This document shows positions 1 to 10,204 of a DNA stretch of 64,000 nt, piece by piece. The position numbers and the translations under genes are program-made. The stretch's first letter is position 1. Each line of letters begins with the position of its first letter. Location of the stretch: positions 48,339,587-48,403,586 of the forward strand of contig OZ024824.1 in NCBI GenBank assembly GCA_964016985.1. Reading direction: 5' to 3'. This stretch comes from Anodontia alba. Its lineage: Eukaryota > Mollusca > Bivalvia > Lucinida > Lucinidae. Below the pieces are notes generated by a model. The model did no database searches, was not told the origin of the DNA, and saw only the letters and a program-made list of their open reading frames with translations.

Positions 1-624
1 ACAAGACCGAAATAGTGTTGATTGGGCCAAACCAAAATTCAAAATTCAAACCAAAATAACGTCAGTACAAAGTTCTCATGCCTGAAGTGTGATTTACAAT
101 TGTACGTACATGGAACCGAACAAAACCTACAATACTACAATATACGTGCGACCAGCAAAGACTCAAGTCAGTCTGTACATCGACCCACTATATAAAGCAA
201 GCTTCTTGGATAGCCCAGAGTCCAAAGACGGTGCATACTGTACGATCAGCGAAGGGTCTGATCAGAAAAGTACTGTTGCACTCGCACTGTTTATCCCGCT
301 TTGGACAGCCCGGCTATCGAAGGTATATCAGAATGCTTATCAGAATGTGCAGTTGCGCAGACTGACCCGAGTCTTCGCTCGTCGCATATGACATTTTGTT
401 AAACCCAGAGATTATAGGATTAGCAAAGGCTCTGATCAGACTACAGATGTGCAGGCTTATAGTGTGCAGGCACAGAGTGTGCAGGCTGATCCGTCCCTTC
501 GTACAAGTTTTATTATAGATTTTGCCATGCACAGACTCATACGCGATTTGTTTCTGCAAACCTTAACGCTTAGCACTCTGGGTAAAATTTTCAACAAACA
601 TTTTGAAATATTTTTCTCATTCTT
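1..624. other. No recognisable feature
   Basis: I see no gene here. The 100-codon open frame at 89-391 (+) has no recognisable motif. The phrases around 214-270 and 400-445 resemble each other (both include CTGATCAGA after an AGCGAAGGGT or AGCAAAGGCT context), so this may be an old degenerate repeat. Confidence 0.4.
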
Positions 625-754
625 CCAAGAAAACAGGATTTGACATTTCATGCAAATTGTCTCAATTGCATGAAATGTCAAATCCCGTTTTCTACTGCAT
701 GAAATGTCAAATCCCGTTTTCTATTGCAGAAAATGTCAAATCCTGTTTTCTTGG
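625..754. mobile_element. 130-bp MITE with perfect 23-bp TIRs
   Basis: Bases 625-647 and 732-754 are perfect reverse complements (outer end CCAAGAAAACAGGATTTGAC). The interior repeats the motif TGCATGAAATGTCAAATC in both orientations, so the unit folds back on itself. There is no coding capacity. A related element of similar length lies at 18264-18390. I could not find an unambiguous target-site duplication. Confidence 0.75.
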
Positions 755-783
755 TAATAAAAAAATAACGAAATTGCCGTCTG

Positions 784-905
784 CTGAATTAGCCCAGAGA
801 GCGGTAATCCAAAAGCTGCGTGTTCGATACTCGCGAGCAGCAAGTCATTGAGCAAACACTTTATCCTCATAACTTAGTATTGGTTTCTACCATGGAAAGA
901 CTTTG
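784..905 (+). repeat. tRNA-derived SINE fragment
   Basis: A B-box-like stretch (TGTTCGATACTCGCG) is followed by a body (GAGCAAACACTTTATCC, then CTTAGTATTGGTTTCTACC). That body matches, by eye, the body of the better preserved SINE at 37191-37425. The head is truncated and degenerate. It is non-coding and was presumably mobilised by a LINE. Confidence 0.6.
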
Positions 906-1555
906 CCTAGAATGTCCGCGAGGGTATATGACAATTTTGACAAAATAAATATCATTTTGAAGACGCTTTCCCGTCGATACCAGGTTTTTTACTCGTTAAA
1001 TAAATTACGGTCTTGGTTTTGCATATCGACTGTTGAAGACACAAAAACCAAAAAAAAAAACACTTTACATGGAAACGAAAGTTCTGAAAATTGTTATGTA
1101 AAGACAATAAATATAATGTTATTAATGTATATACTGTAAGAGAATAACATAATATAATATTTATTTGTGCCCTGATAAATGCGGGACAAGGTGTTTTTGA
1201 CTATTTAAAGGGAGTTAACAGCAATTGCTTTACAGGTCGGGCCCATGCGAAATGGGAAGGGGAACAGCAATTTTTATGAATCGCGCCAATAAAGAGGGGG
1301 CATGCTTTAACAATAAGTGGTTAACCAGTACACTGAACACCCTTCCGCCAATCTTGAAGCAGTGGAAGAACGAATGACCATAGCAAATACATGTGTTTCA
1401 TGATAAATTGCTACAATCTGTGGGGATAGAATCCGTGATCAGGTCTTGCGTTCGATTCCGGCCGATGCGATAACATTCTTTCCAATAAAGTCAGTGCCAA
1501 CAACTTATGGCTCGAAAGGAGACATATATTTGCATGAGGATAAAAAAAGACCATT

Positions 1556-1557
<2 letters not shown>
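906..1557. other. No recognisable feature
   Basis: AT-rich sequence. No splice-flanked coding exon, RNA gene or clear repeat was seen. Confidence 0.4.

Positions 1558-1596
<39 letters not shown>
1558..1596. repeat. (AG)n microsatellite
   Basis: A near-pure AG dinucleotide run of about 39 bases, directly visible. Confidence 0.95.
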
Positions 1597-1599
<3 letters not shown>

Positions 1600-2507
1600 T
1601 GCAAAACTTATAAGATTCTGGTTCGTCCATTTTAGGTAGCAGAACTTGTTCGGTTTGATCGGATCTTCCTGAAACTTGAAAATACAGGGGTGGGGGGGAG
1701 CGGGGGGCGGGGACGGGGGGGATGCGGACATAAACTTGAAGATACGGGGTGGGAGGACATAGATGAAATCTCGGATGAGTTCAAAAACAGTCCAGATCGG
1801 AATATTAATCTTAGAGTTACATCCCCTTGATTACTAAAAAGTCTCTGTTTAACTGTCATCAGCATAACTCATTCAGGTTTGATCATATCTTCCTGAAGCT
1901 TGCAGATAAGCTGAACATAGGCGGAATCTCGAACGTTCGAAACATAGCCAGATCTCATCATTTGTCTAAGAGTTACGTCCCCTTGAGCTTATATTTGACT
2001 TTTTCATCAGCATATCTCATTCAGTTTTGATTTGATCATCCTGGAACTTGCAGAGCAGGTGGAAGTCTTGGACAAATTCGAAAACTGTCCAGATCAGGGT
2101 ATTTATTTTAGAGTTACGACCCCTTGATTCCTGAATATGCCTATTTTCTACCTTGTTATCAATATAACTCCTTCAGTTTTTATCAGATCTTCCTGACTCT
2201 TACACATAACATTGGGTTGAAACTTGGTGGACAGTTAGACCATGAGGTGATACAGTGCATATTGTTTAGAAGTCAAAGTACACCAAAAAATAGTTATCAC
2301 TACGAGTATTTATATCACTACATGAATTTATTAAAGATTTTTTAGACATGAATTTGTTTCCAGACAACTCCTCCTACAGTTCTCGCCGGATTGTGTTGAA
2401 GCTTGGTGGACAGTTAGACCATAGGATGATACAGGGCTTATTAGCTTTAAGGTTACGGTATACCAAGTTTTGATAGAGAACACTATTTTTTAAAAGATTT
2501 TTCAGAC

Positions 2508-3060
2508 AATATAGAAATAGACGGGAAGGCAATGATCAGGAATCGATACAATTATCCCACACCTCCCATCAGAAACATCAAAGGGAAAGAAACACAAACA
2601 CGAAATAACTAGACCTTAATGGAAACATCACTAGCAGAAAGCCAAAAGGACAGTTACTTTCCCACAAAGTGGTCAAATGGCTATCCAAAACAAAAAGATG
2701 TAAGCGACACACACATTCAAAGACGAACTATAACAAAAATAAACCATGACAGAAGAACCGCCTTGGAACGGTCAGTGAAAAGTATTTCACTGGGGGCGGG
2801 GGGGGGGGGATGGGGGGGCTTAAATCGATTTTACGTGGCCACAATCCTCGCCCTTACTTCTGCCGCGGTTTAGACATATAATTTGTTCAGTCCGCATGAA
2901 GGCTTCCTAACTAATCAGTGCTACAGTTCTCCGAGAACACAAAAAATCAACTAATTACAGAGATGAACCAACGATGAGGACTCGACAGCACGAAACAGCT
3001 GAAATGCTGGAGCAAAGAAAACCAACAGTTAGACTCCGGTGGGCCCAACCAAAGATAGAA
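2508..3060 (-). other. PLE 3' untranslated region
   Basis: Non-coding tail downstream of the RT. It shares ordered landmarks with the tails at 41812-42416, 53490-54330 and 59400-59640: (on the minus strand) a GGGCCCACC / GGGCCCGCC phrase, GCCTTCATGCGGAC / GCCTTTATGCGAAC, a G- or C-run before GACCGTTCYAAGGCGGT, and about 250 bp more to the end. A G-rich run at about 2790-2818 is a likely slippage site. Confidence 0.65.
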
Positions 3061-3126
3061 CATCAAGTACCAACCAACATTACCCAAAATTAAATTTCAA
3101 GTAAGCCTTTACGCTGGAACCATCAT
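3061..3126 (-). promoter_or_regulatory. SECIS-like element of the PLE
   Basis: On the minus strand AUGA (3126-3123) is followed by 12 nt, an AAA apical run (3110-3108), and a return strand ending GGUACUUGAU (3071-3062) with the GA at 3064-3063. The AUGA and UUGA strands can form the tandem G.A/A.G quartet typical of SECIS. Helix GGUUCC : GGUACU gives 5 of 6 pairs including one G.U, with one U.U mismatch. The copy near 54.6 kb has GGCCUC : GGGGCU at the same place, with a C-G to U-A swap. SECIS elements direct UGA recoding as selenocysteine in eukaryotic 3' UTRs. Here the structure overlaps the end of the reading frame. Confidence 0.6.
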
Positions 3127-3138
3127 AGAATCTGAGGC

Positions 3139-3999
3139 CTAACCCGCCGACGTGCAATTAAAGAGGGAATCAAAGTTATTAACCGTGATTGGGTTAACAA
3201 CCAAGCAAGCAGTCTGTCGTATAACATTTATGTTGTACCCAATCTTTTTATATCGAAGAATGATTTTACGAAATTGGGTACTGAAGTCATTGCAAGCATA
3301 TATTTTTCTGAATTTATACACTGAGTCACTATAAAATTCGGGTTTCGATAGGCCTTGTTGCAGAAGAGATTTTAGTGCAACATTGAATTTTGAAACTAAA
3401 TCGGAATGACGTCTATAAAATTTAGAAAAGGCTTTACGTATTTTATGATACCGATAACCCTGATTAAGAAGTTTAGCAGTTAGCAATTTATTACGAGTGT
3501 GGAAGTCAGTTACATGACTAGACACTCTGGCAAATCGAATTAATTGTGAAATATAAACACCGTAGGATGCCGCACGAGGAACATTACCATCAAATAAAGG
3601 AAAATTTACAATCTCAAAATCAAAATCATCGCGTTTATCATAAATTTTGCAGGAAACAAACCCATCTACAATAGAAAAATGTAAATCCAAAAACGCGGCT
3701 TCTGTATCAGAAGAATTAGCTTTATTTAACTGAAGTTCTGGGGGGTAAATTTGACTGATTAAACTATCGAAGTAGGTATTGTCAATATTCAATAACTCAT
3801 CCAAATATCTTGAAGTCGAGCTAAAAGCTTCAATGTTTTCAGATTGGTTTTCAACGGAAAGGGACATCATGAAGTCTCTTTCATAACAAAACAAGAACAA
3901 ATCAGCCACAAGGGGTGCGCAATTCGTACCCATCGGAATACCCACGATTTGTCTAAATAACTTAGTACCAAATCTTATAACTAAATAACTTAATACCAA
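3139..3999 (-). pseudogene. PLE reverse transcriptase, palm and thumb
   Basis: 286 codons, open. The RT motif GIPMGTNCAPL is at residues 20-30. The catalytic YxDD box at residues 65-68 reads YLDE: the second Asp (GAG at 3798-3796) is Glu where the family has Asp, so polymerase activity is doubtful. Further family phrases are FLDLHFS, IYDKRDDFDFEIVNFP, SYGVYISQLIRFAR and FSKFYRRHSDLV, then a C-terminal IRQTACLVVNPI. The first nine residues come from a 28-bp tandem duplication that also shifts the frame upstream. The stop is TAG. In the 54.6-kb copy that codon is Arg and the frame runs on to a TAA, which falls at 3111-3109 here. Bits of the same protein recur at 54626-54950 and 59640-59960. Confidence 0.85.
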
Positions 4000-4159
4000 A
4001 TCTTATATAAATATTGTCAAGTAGAAAGGTGAGAGCTTCACACACTTTCTGACATGTCCATAATGTGTAATTTTTATGCTCTTCAGAAGTGAAAAAAGCA
4101 TTTCTTACATTACATGCAAGGTAGAGGGACTCTTCTCTATGAAATGTCTATTCAATTAA

Positions 4160-4970
4160 GTCATTTAGTTTTCTTTTATAAGATTATGAGGGAGTGTAGT
4201 GTAAAGCGTGGAGAAATCATAAGTAGACAGACTGAAAGCACGAAATTGTCTGGATTTCAATTTATTTAAAATGGCAGTAAGACATAAAGTTAATAATTTA
4301 GAAAGTTCAGTGGTGGTATAAGAGCTTGAATTTGCAATAAACCTTGCTTTGTAAGGTCTTTTATGAAGTTTAGGTAACCAATGTAACGTAGGAAGCTTGT
4401 CTTGGCCTTCAGTAACACATACAGCAAACTTGGTGGCTGAATGTCAGATATGGTCATTAACTACAGACCTCTCTTCAGCCGAAGTTGTAGTTCATAGTCC
4501 TTAGTACCACTAAGCTCTTGCTGATGAGTGTTAACATAGTGGAGCCGTCAAACAACGACAACATTGTTAGCGGCCTTGTCTGCCGGAGCCAAAACATATT
4601 TCTCATGAAATTCTTGAATACCTAGTTTAAGGTGACCTAAAGATGTCTTCGGTTTAGGAGGAAATAAGTTAGTATTTTGAGAATAGAAAGAAATGCGTTT
4701 GTTCACTAGTTTCAAAATGCTAAGTTTCCATTCTTTTAGGGCTTTATGCCCAACATACTCTCGCTTACACCATCGATTACCGAATTCATTCAAGGCAGCA
4801 GCGATTTCTTCCCTACATTTATTGAAATCAATATTGGAAGGACACCGGTATTTCGGTCCTTTAGAAATAATATTTCGTACCCTAGAATCAGGAATAATTT
4901 TTAAATTGCCAGTAATTATATGACCAGCAGTAGGAGAGCAATACGCTGAGTCTTTACAATCTCAGGTATC
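4160..4970 (-). pseudogene. PLE CxC linker and RT fingers, with in-frame UGAs
   Basis: From the CxC motif the minus strand reads D-T-(UGA)-D-C-K, then AGHIITGNLK, ISKGPKYRCPS, FGNRWCKREYVG and KYVLAPADKAANNVVVV, all recognisable PLE RT text. The first C of CxC is UGA (4964-4962) and the second is TGT (4958-4956). A UGA at 4550-4548 follows VVVV, where I expect Trp rather than Cys. After a frame change near 4485 comes NDHI-(UGA, 4446-4444)-HSATKF, where I expect Cys, then LPTLHWLPKLHKRPYKARFI and LSTYDFSTLYTTLPH, the start of the palm. Another frameshift follows near 4180 and a TAG near 4155. Confidence 0.75.
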
Positions 4971-5460
4971 AGGAGTGCTAGTATCAATATCAAGATCTGA
5001 AACAAGTTTATTAAAATTAAAAATGATAGATCTTATCGGTTTGTTATATTTATAGCAAATTATAGGTGTTTCAGAATTTGAAAATAAGTAGGAATGGATG
5101 AGATCACCGAACTGTCCCGGAAGATACTAGGCAAATCTATAAAATCCATACCTCTATTAATGAAAGATACCTTGATCTAATGACGTTTGTGATTAATTTC
5201 AGAATCGATGTAAGGACGAAGAACATGTTGAGTATAACCTCTTGTTAGAAGAACTGCATCATACAGCTGATTAGATCTATCGTAGAATTTATTCGCCTCG
5301 ATGTCCAGAATGCCTAATACAGAAATGGGTAATGAACTTAGAAATGTAAGCATTGAGTGGCGCCATTATAGACAGTCACTTCAGCCTGTTATTGTTTCTT
5401 TTAAACGCGCGCAATTTACGTTTATAGTTACCGTTTTTCCTAGTGCCGTGAGACCTCGTT
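4971..5460 (-). pseudogene. PLE linker between endonuclease and CxC
   Basis: A very basic stretch (RKRKTRSHGTRKNGNYKRK, about 5457-5400) follows the endonuclease and may be a nucleic-acid-binding or nuclear-localisation segment (inference). After a frameshift near 5370 comes LPISVLGILDIEANKFYDRS, then LRPYIDSEINHKRH and a TAG at 5179-5177. After that the same frame continues IKVSFINRGMDFIDLPSIF toward the CxC motif. The text resembles other PLE proteins from molluscs as I remember them. Confidence 0.65.
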
Positions 5461-6306
5461 TTACGTTTTCGACATTCCAGTAGCGAGAATATCAAAATCT
5501 GGCATTATAGAAACAGTACCCTCATGATAAATGTTGTTATTAAAGCCCAATGGAAAAGGTGTCTGTAATGATTTGATCCATTTTAATTCAGTTTCCTGTC
5601 GTTTGATAATTTTAAATCTAGCTGTAGAATTTACATCGTAGTATATTTTTTCCACTGGTTGTATAGAAATGTCATTTCCTGAATGACGTGTACGTTTAAA
5701 GTGACGGTACAGGAAAGTGTCAGTTTTTTTAGGCTTACTCATTCTACGATAGTGTTCATTAAAGCTGTTTTTTTAACATATGATTAGTTTGCCCACCGTA
5801 CTGCATTTTGCAGTTTGCAGCACGTCAGGTTATAACATATATCAAATCTGTTAACTTTCAGGTCAAATCGGACATGTTTACTACAGAAAAGCGTCTACCG
5901 TTTACAGATGAAGAAACAGTAGACGCAGTGCATAAATGAGAAAAGCACCTGCACCTCTTAGCATTGCACTTAGAAATACTAGGATACATACCACTTCTTT
6001 TGAACGGATTGGTATATTTTCGAAGTATGGGCGATTTTAGAGGAGAAAGTCTAATTCTAAGATTATTTTTAAAAATATTATTGTTGCCTGCTCCACTGAA
6101 ATTAACGGAAGCGGCAGAAAACAAATTTATGGGTCTTACCAATGCCGACGGCAACATAGTTCTAAAGTTATTGATGGAATGGGGAATCCGTACAGAAGAA
6201 GCAGAATGTAACCTAAGGGGAGATATAGTAAGTTTAAATCTATTAGTAATACCCATGCGGTTGTGAAGTTGCGATACCGTCAAAAGAAAAGCGATATTCA
6301 TACCGG
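5461..6306 (-). pseudogene. PLE N-terminal GIY-YIG endonuclease
   Basis: The lead ORF (about 6306-5858) ends with a Cys-rich KCNAKRCRCFSHLC and then SDLT-(UGA, 5860-5858)-K. The frame continues DLIYVIT-(UGA, 5827-5825)-RAANCKMQYGGQT, the GIY-YIG core (family pattern: IYxIxC...QYVGxT). A frameshift in an A-run near 5770 leads to NEHYRRM, supplying the Arg/Glu region, then FLYRHFKRTRHSGNDISIQPVE, the HF...H part of the CCHH signature of PLE nucleases. Both UGAs sit where I expect Cys, one of them in CCHH. The domain would nick target DNA. It is inactive here because of the frameshift. Confidence 0.75.
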
Positions 6307-7496
6307 TCATTGACTTGTTTCCGGATAACTTTTCCTACAGTTTTCAGTTTAGTGGACAAAAAGTCTAAGAGATAGCACAGCGCATATTGTTTTAGGTGAC
6401 AGTATACTAAATTTTAGAAGTCATTTGTACTCTTTACAGATTGTTCAGATATGACTTTATTACAGCTAATTCCTCCTATAGTTTATATCTGATTATTTCG
6501 AGGTTACAGTACACCAAACTTTGATAGAATTATTATTCTTTAAATACATGTAGTTCACACACGACTTCATTGTCAGCCACATTCCTTCTACAGTTTTCAT
6601 CTATCAAGCTGAAAGTTACTGGATAGTAAGACTATGGGATGGAACAGCATGTATTCTTTTGAGGTTACAGTACTCCAGACATTACGAACGTTATATCCCT
6701 TTAAATATTTTGAAAAAGTTTGAAAACTTACACAGTCTGATACATAGTTATGTCCCATGATATGATTGACCTTGTTTGCTGTATAGCTCGATCGATTTTA
6801 ATTGGATCTTCCTTAAACTTGCAGATGAGGGGACGGGGGAGTGGGTATATTAAGAGTTAATCCTCCAGATTAATGAATGTTGTAGACACTGAGTTACCTT
6901 GACCTACTTTCAGCACAGGTGAGCGTTAAGGATCATCATGGTCCTCTTGTTACAAAACATGTCGGCAATGTTTCTTCATGGGGTCTATTTGTGTCTGCCC
7001 CAATTCGGTTCAGGCCTGTCAACAAATATGGCTGCCGTCGGCCATCTTGCATTTTTCCTGTCATCGTATCTCCTCCGTATACAGTCGAAGAATTTTGTCG
7101 AAACTTCGCTTATGGATTCTTCTCATCCCTTTGATGGTTTCCAAGAAATGATTCCAGTCTGTACACTGATATGGCCGCCAAACAGTCATCTTAGAAACTG
7201 CGACTTCCCCTTTACTTTGCACTGTATCAATATCATACACTACCACTACCAAACCCTACCCCTACAGCTATCCCAATTCTTACCCTACCCTTCTCTTCTG
7301 TCCTTGCCTATATCCTGGCTTGGACGGATAGGTATAGCAGAAGGGAGAGTAGGGTAGGCTAGAATGGGGCCTAGCATCGCAGGGAAGAGAAAGTCAACTC
7401 AAAATATAGCTATATTTAGTATCAAATCAACCTCTTTAAATATGTTAAAAAAATACAGTATAGCGATGTTTACTAGGAACCTTTGGTTAAACTGAT

Positions 7497-7650
7497 GCTA
7501 GCATAATGTTCGACGTTGTGCACTTTGCCTCGGACCTATTTAAACAGGTTTTGTCTGGTCCGCGACTTTGCATACCTGATGAAAAAAAAATGAATAAAAT
7601 ACTTAAACTCGTTTCATAGGTAACACCTGTTTATTTCATATTATGACTGT
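7497..7650. repeat. Dispersed repeat, inverted match at 45730-45885
   Basis: The phrase ATGTTCGACGTTGTGCACTT, then GGTCCGCGACTTTGCATACC, then CTCGTTTCATAGGTAACACCT recurs as its reverse complement at about 45735-45870. It is non-coding. The family is unknown to me. Confidence 0.7.
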
Positions 7651-7689
7651 GTCTACCGACTTTGATATCACAGATTGCTGTAGTTTCTT

Positions 7690-8761
7690 AAAAATCCATT
7701 GTTTTCTCTTTTTCCATGTAACAGATAAGGAGCCTAATTTCACCTTGGGGTAAAATAGATCAAGGTCAACCCAGGGTCATTTAAACTATGATGGACCTGA
7801 GTCTCCTACGTTACATACCAAGTTTCAAGGCAATCAGCCCATTGGGTTCCGGGAAAGAAGATTTTTAAGTGTTTTACCATATATGGGCATGGCAGTTGTC
7901 TTGGTCATGTAGCCACTCATTTCTATAAGCTTTTATTTCGTTGTTCCACAAAACTTTCATATGAAGCTTGACTTGAAAAGTGGTTTCTGAGAAATACAAA
8001 TTTTAATTTTCAAATTTCAGTGACCTTGGGCCAAGGTCAAATAATGACCTCAATGACAATAATTATGTCAATAGATAACCTCTGTCACTGTGGCCCATTG
8101 GTGCAAATTTCTGAACAATGTCTTTGATAAGTGATTTTCTACATTTGTTTTATTATTATTATTTCATGTATACAGCCCCGGGGAAGGATGCATAACCACT
8201 GGGGGCAGAATTTTTATGTCAACAGATATCTTTTGTCATTTTGGTCCACTGTGGAAAATTTAGAAAAAAATCTCTTTGAACTGTGATCTTTGAGGGTTGT
8301 TTTTTTTTTGTTGTTTTTTTTCAGTATTTTATACATGTAGGGGAGGGAGGGGCTGAATTTTATGTCAACAGATATCTTTTGCCATTGTTGCCTACTGTTG
8401 CAAGATTCAGAACGAAGTCTATGATAGTTCCTGAAAAATCCTTTGTTTTCACTTTCTCACCATATAAAACCCTGAGTGACCAAATTTGACCTTAGCATAC
8501 AACAGGCCAAGGTCATCACAGGGCCATCATTTTAATAAATCATGACAGGTCTGAGTCCCCGATACTACATACCGAGTGTCGTGGCAATTCGTCCACTTTT
8601 CAGAGAGGACTTTTGAAGTGTTTTATCATACATGGGCATGGCGGACATCTTGGTCATGTGGCCTGGTCCGCCTACAAATTTTCGGTCCTCCAATCCCATT
8701 GAGGTTCCGCATGGAATTTTACTTCAAAAGCTCACCAATGAGCCTTCGGTTAAGGTGAGCT
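7690..8761 (-). mobile_element. Tandem-repeat element B
   Basis: The minus-strand start at 8761-8729 is a hairpin head (AGCTCACCTTAACC... to ...GGTGAGCT), like the heads of C, D and E. The core holds two diverged copies of a long unit (landmarks: GGTCAACCCAGGGTCATTTA / GGTCATCACAGGGCCATCAT, CTGAGTC(T/C)CC, TACATACC(A/G)AGT, ATGGGCATGGC, CTTGGTCATGT). The distal end was not identified, so the lower boundary is approximate. Confidence 0.55.
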
Positions 8762-8934
8762 AACAAAAACTAGGCAATGGGTATTTTCATATTCACTCAT
8801 AATACATCAGTAGCGATTGCTATATTTGTGCTGGTGGCTACGTGCATGAAGTCTATACCAATTTTGATAATTATTATTTAATAATTGTTGATATAAGCCT
8901 AGAGTGCGTTAATTAACTGAACTATCTGGGTATT

Positions 8935-10110
8935 CTCTTAGAATAAGTTTTACAACAAAGTTATAGAACTACAACAGATATCTGAAAGTGTGGTTGCTAA
9001 GGAAATAGGTGGTTGCTAAGGAGAAAAATCACACATCAAATGTTAAAGGTGGATTTATTATTAAAACTGACAAGAACGCTACTTTAAGTGGTAGTCAGTA
9101 CACAATATATTCAGCGCAGACCAAGTGGTATTTGTTTAATACATGTACATATATATTCTGGTTGCTAGGGACCCAGCTGCGTTGTAAGTACAAAATATGT
9201 ACCAAACATTCAACAGTTCTAAATACAGCATAGCTATACCATTGATATAAATCATTAGTTTTTTGAAGCCACTTGATAAATTGCATTTAGAGCCCAGTTC
9301 ATACCATTTTTACTTTCAGATACGTCCAAGGATCATTTGTAAACGCGGTTGCTAAGGCCATGCCTCGTTGCTAGGGACTATGACACAACAAAGATTAATG
9401 AGCATTTAATGCCTGAACTCACTGACATAATGCACATAGTGATATCTATAATAAGTTATTGGTTTACAAGAGTTTTAATGCCAAAATTATATATTGTTTT
9501 CTACAATTTCTAATGTCAGTGATGGTTGTCATGGGCAATTTGGTTACTAAAGGCAACATATGCACTGATTTTGCAATTACATCTGAAATTATAAAAGTCG
9601 AACCTTAACAAATATGGCTAAAATAATGCATTTAGGTTTTAATAGTAGCTGTTATCTGATGCTAAAATTGAGAAATTTTAGGGATTTTCTGAAATGATGG
9701 TTGCTAAGGACATAACTGGTTGCTATGGACAAAAAATACATCAATGCTTTTATAGATTTGTTATATACATGAGCTGATTATGTTACGAGATACTAAAGTT
9801 TGTCATTATCAGCTTGCGATTTTTTATATTTCCATTTGATTTCTGCAAATTTCTACATATCGGATAACTGGCCAATGCACGTGCATATTAAGCCATCTAA
9901 ACTAGTGCTTATGACATTTCCATAAATGTTCAGTAGGATTTCATAAGTAAGGACAACGACCTTCCAAGACAATATAACGTGCGACTTGATTGTTTCTAAT
10001 GAAACAGAAAATGTTCATTTTTTATCATTTAGTCTCTGAAAATGGTTTTCATTGCTAAGAACATTGCTTTCTGTTGGTTTCCATAGCAACAGTTGTTTGA
10101 CAGACCTAAT
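8935..10110. repeat. Degenerate array with GTTGCTAAGG motifs
   Basis: The motif GGTTGCTA(A/G)GG recurs near 8990, 9010, 9160, 9348, 9370, 9700 and 9718, with recurring ACATCTGAAA / ATATCTGAAA and GTTATAG-type phrases between. It looks like an old tandem repeat of roughly 180-350-bp units. There are no coding signals. Confidence 0.5.
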
Positions 10111-10204
10111 ATTCTGCAGTTGACTTTGAAGTGACATCATAAATGTATACGCTGCTTTTTGTCTAAATCTGAATACCTTGCATTTCCAAAGATTGCCTGA
10201 TAAT

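Larger units (their letters stand above)
2508..6306 (-). mobile_element. Naiad-type Penelope-like retroelement, decayed
   Basis: Reading the minus strand 5' to 3', the order is: Cys-rich lead and GIY-YIG endonuclease (about 6306-5461), basic linker (about 5460-5375), spacer, CxC motif (4956-4964), RT fingers (about 4950-4160), RT palm and thumb (3999-3139), then a 3' UTR down to about 2508. Endonuclease before RT with a CxC linker is the permuted order known for the Naiad/Chlamys PLEs; canonical PLEs carry the endonuclease at the C-terminus. The copy is dead: frameshifts near 5770, 5370, 4485 and 4180, TAG codons at 5177-5179 and near 4155, a 28-bp tandem duplication just upstream of 3999, and an altered catalytic Asp. 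Four UGA codons sit at expected Cys positions. The boundaries come from the interruption of element A. Confidence 0.8.
1640..6951 (+). mobile_element. Tandem-repeat element A, split by a PLE
   Basis: Two flanks, 1640-2507 and 6307-6951, hold the same degenerate units: TTTGATC(A/G)(T/G)ATCTTCCTGAA, GTTACG-CCCCTTGATT, CTCCTCCTACAGTTTTC, GGTGGACAGTTAGACCAT. They read as one array interrupted by the retroelement at about 2508-6306. Joining the phrase ending TTTTTCAGAC with TTGACTTGTTTCCGG restores a unit like the one at 2335-2365. The right end (about 6918-6951) has the tail GGATCATCATGGTCCTCTTGT, similar to the tails of elements C and E. The left end was not located. It is non-autonomous and its mobilising enzyme is unknown. 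Confidence 0.6.

Noticed and set aside
4518..4526. Hammerhead ribozyme core CTGATGAG (also near 15003 and 16387)
   Set aside because: No CGAAA partner at suitable distance, and the 4.5-kb case is antisense to the RT. Naiad PLEs are reported to lack canonical hammerheads.
4548..4550. Fifth selenocysteine codon
   Set aside because: I expect Trp, not Cys, after VVVV in this RT family, so TGG to TGA decay is simpler.
5362..5368. UGA after the basic linker as another Sec codon
   Set aside because: The frame shifts right there and I cannot place a conserved Cys at this position.
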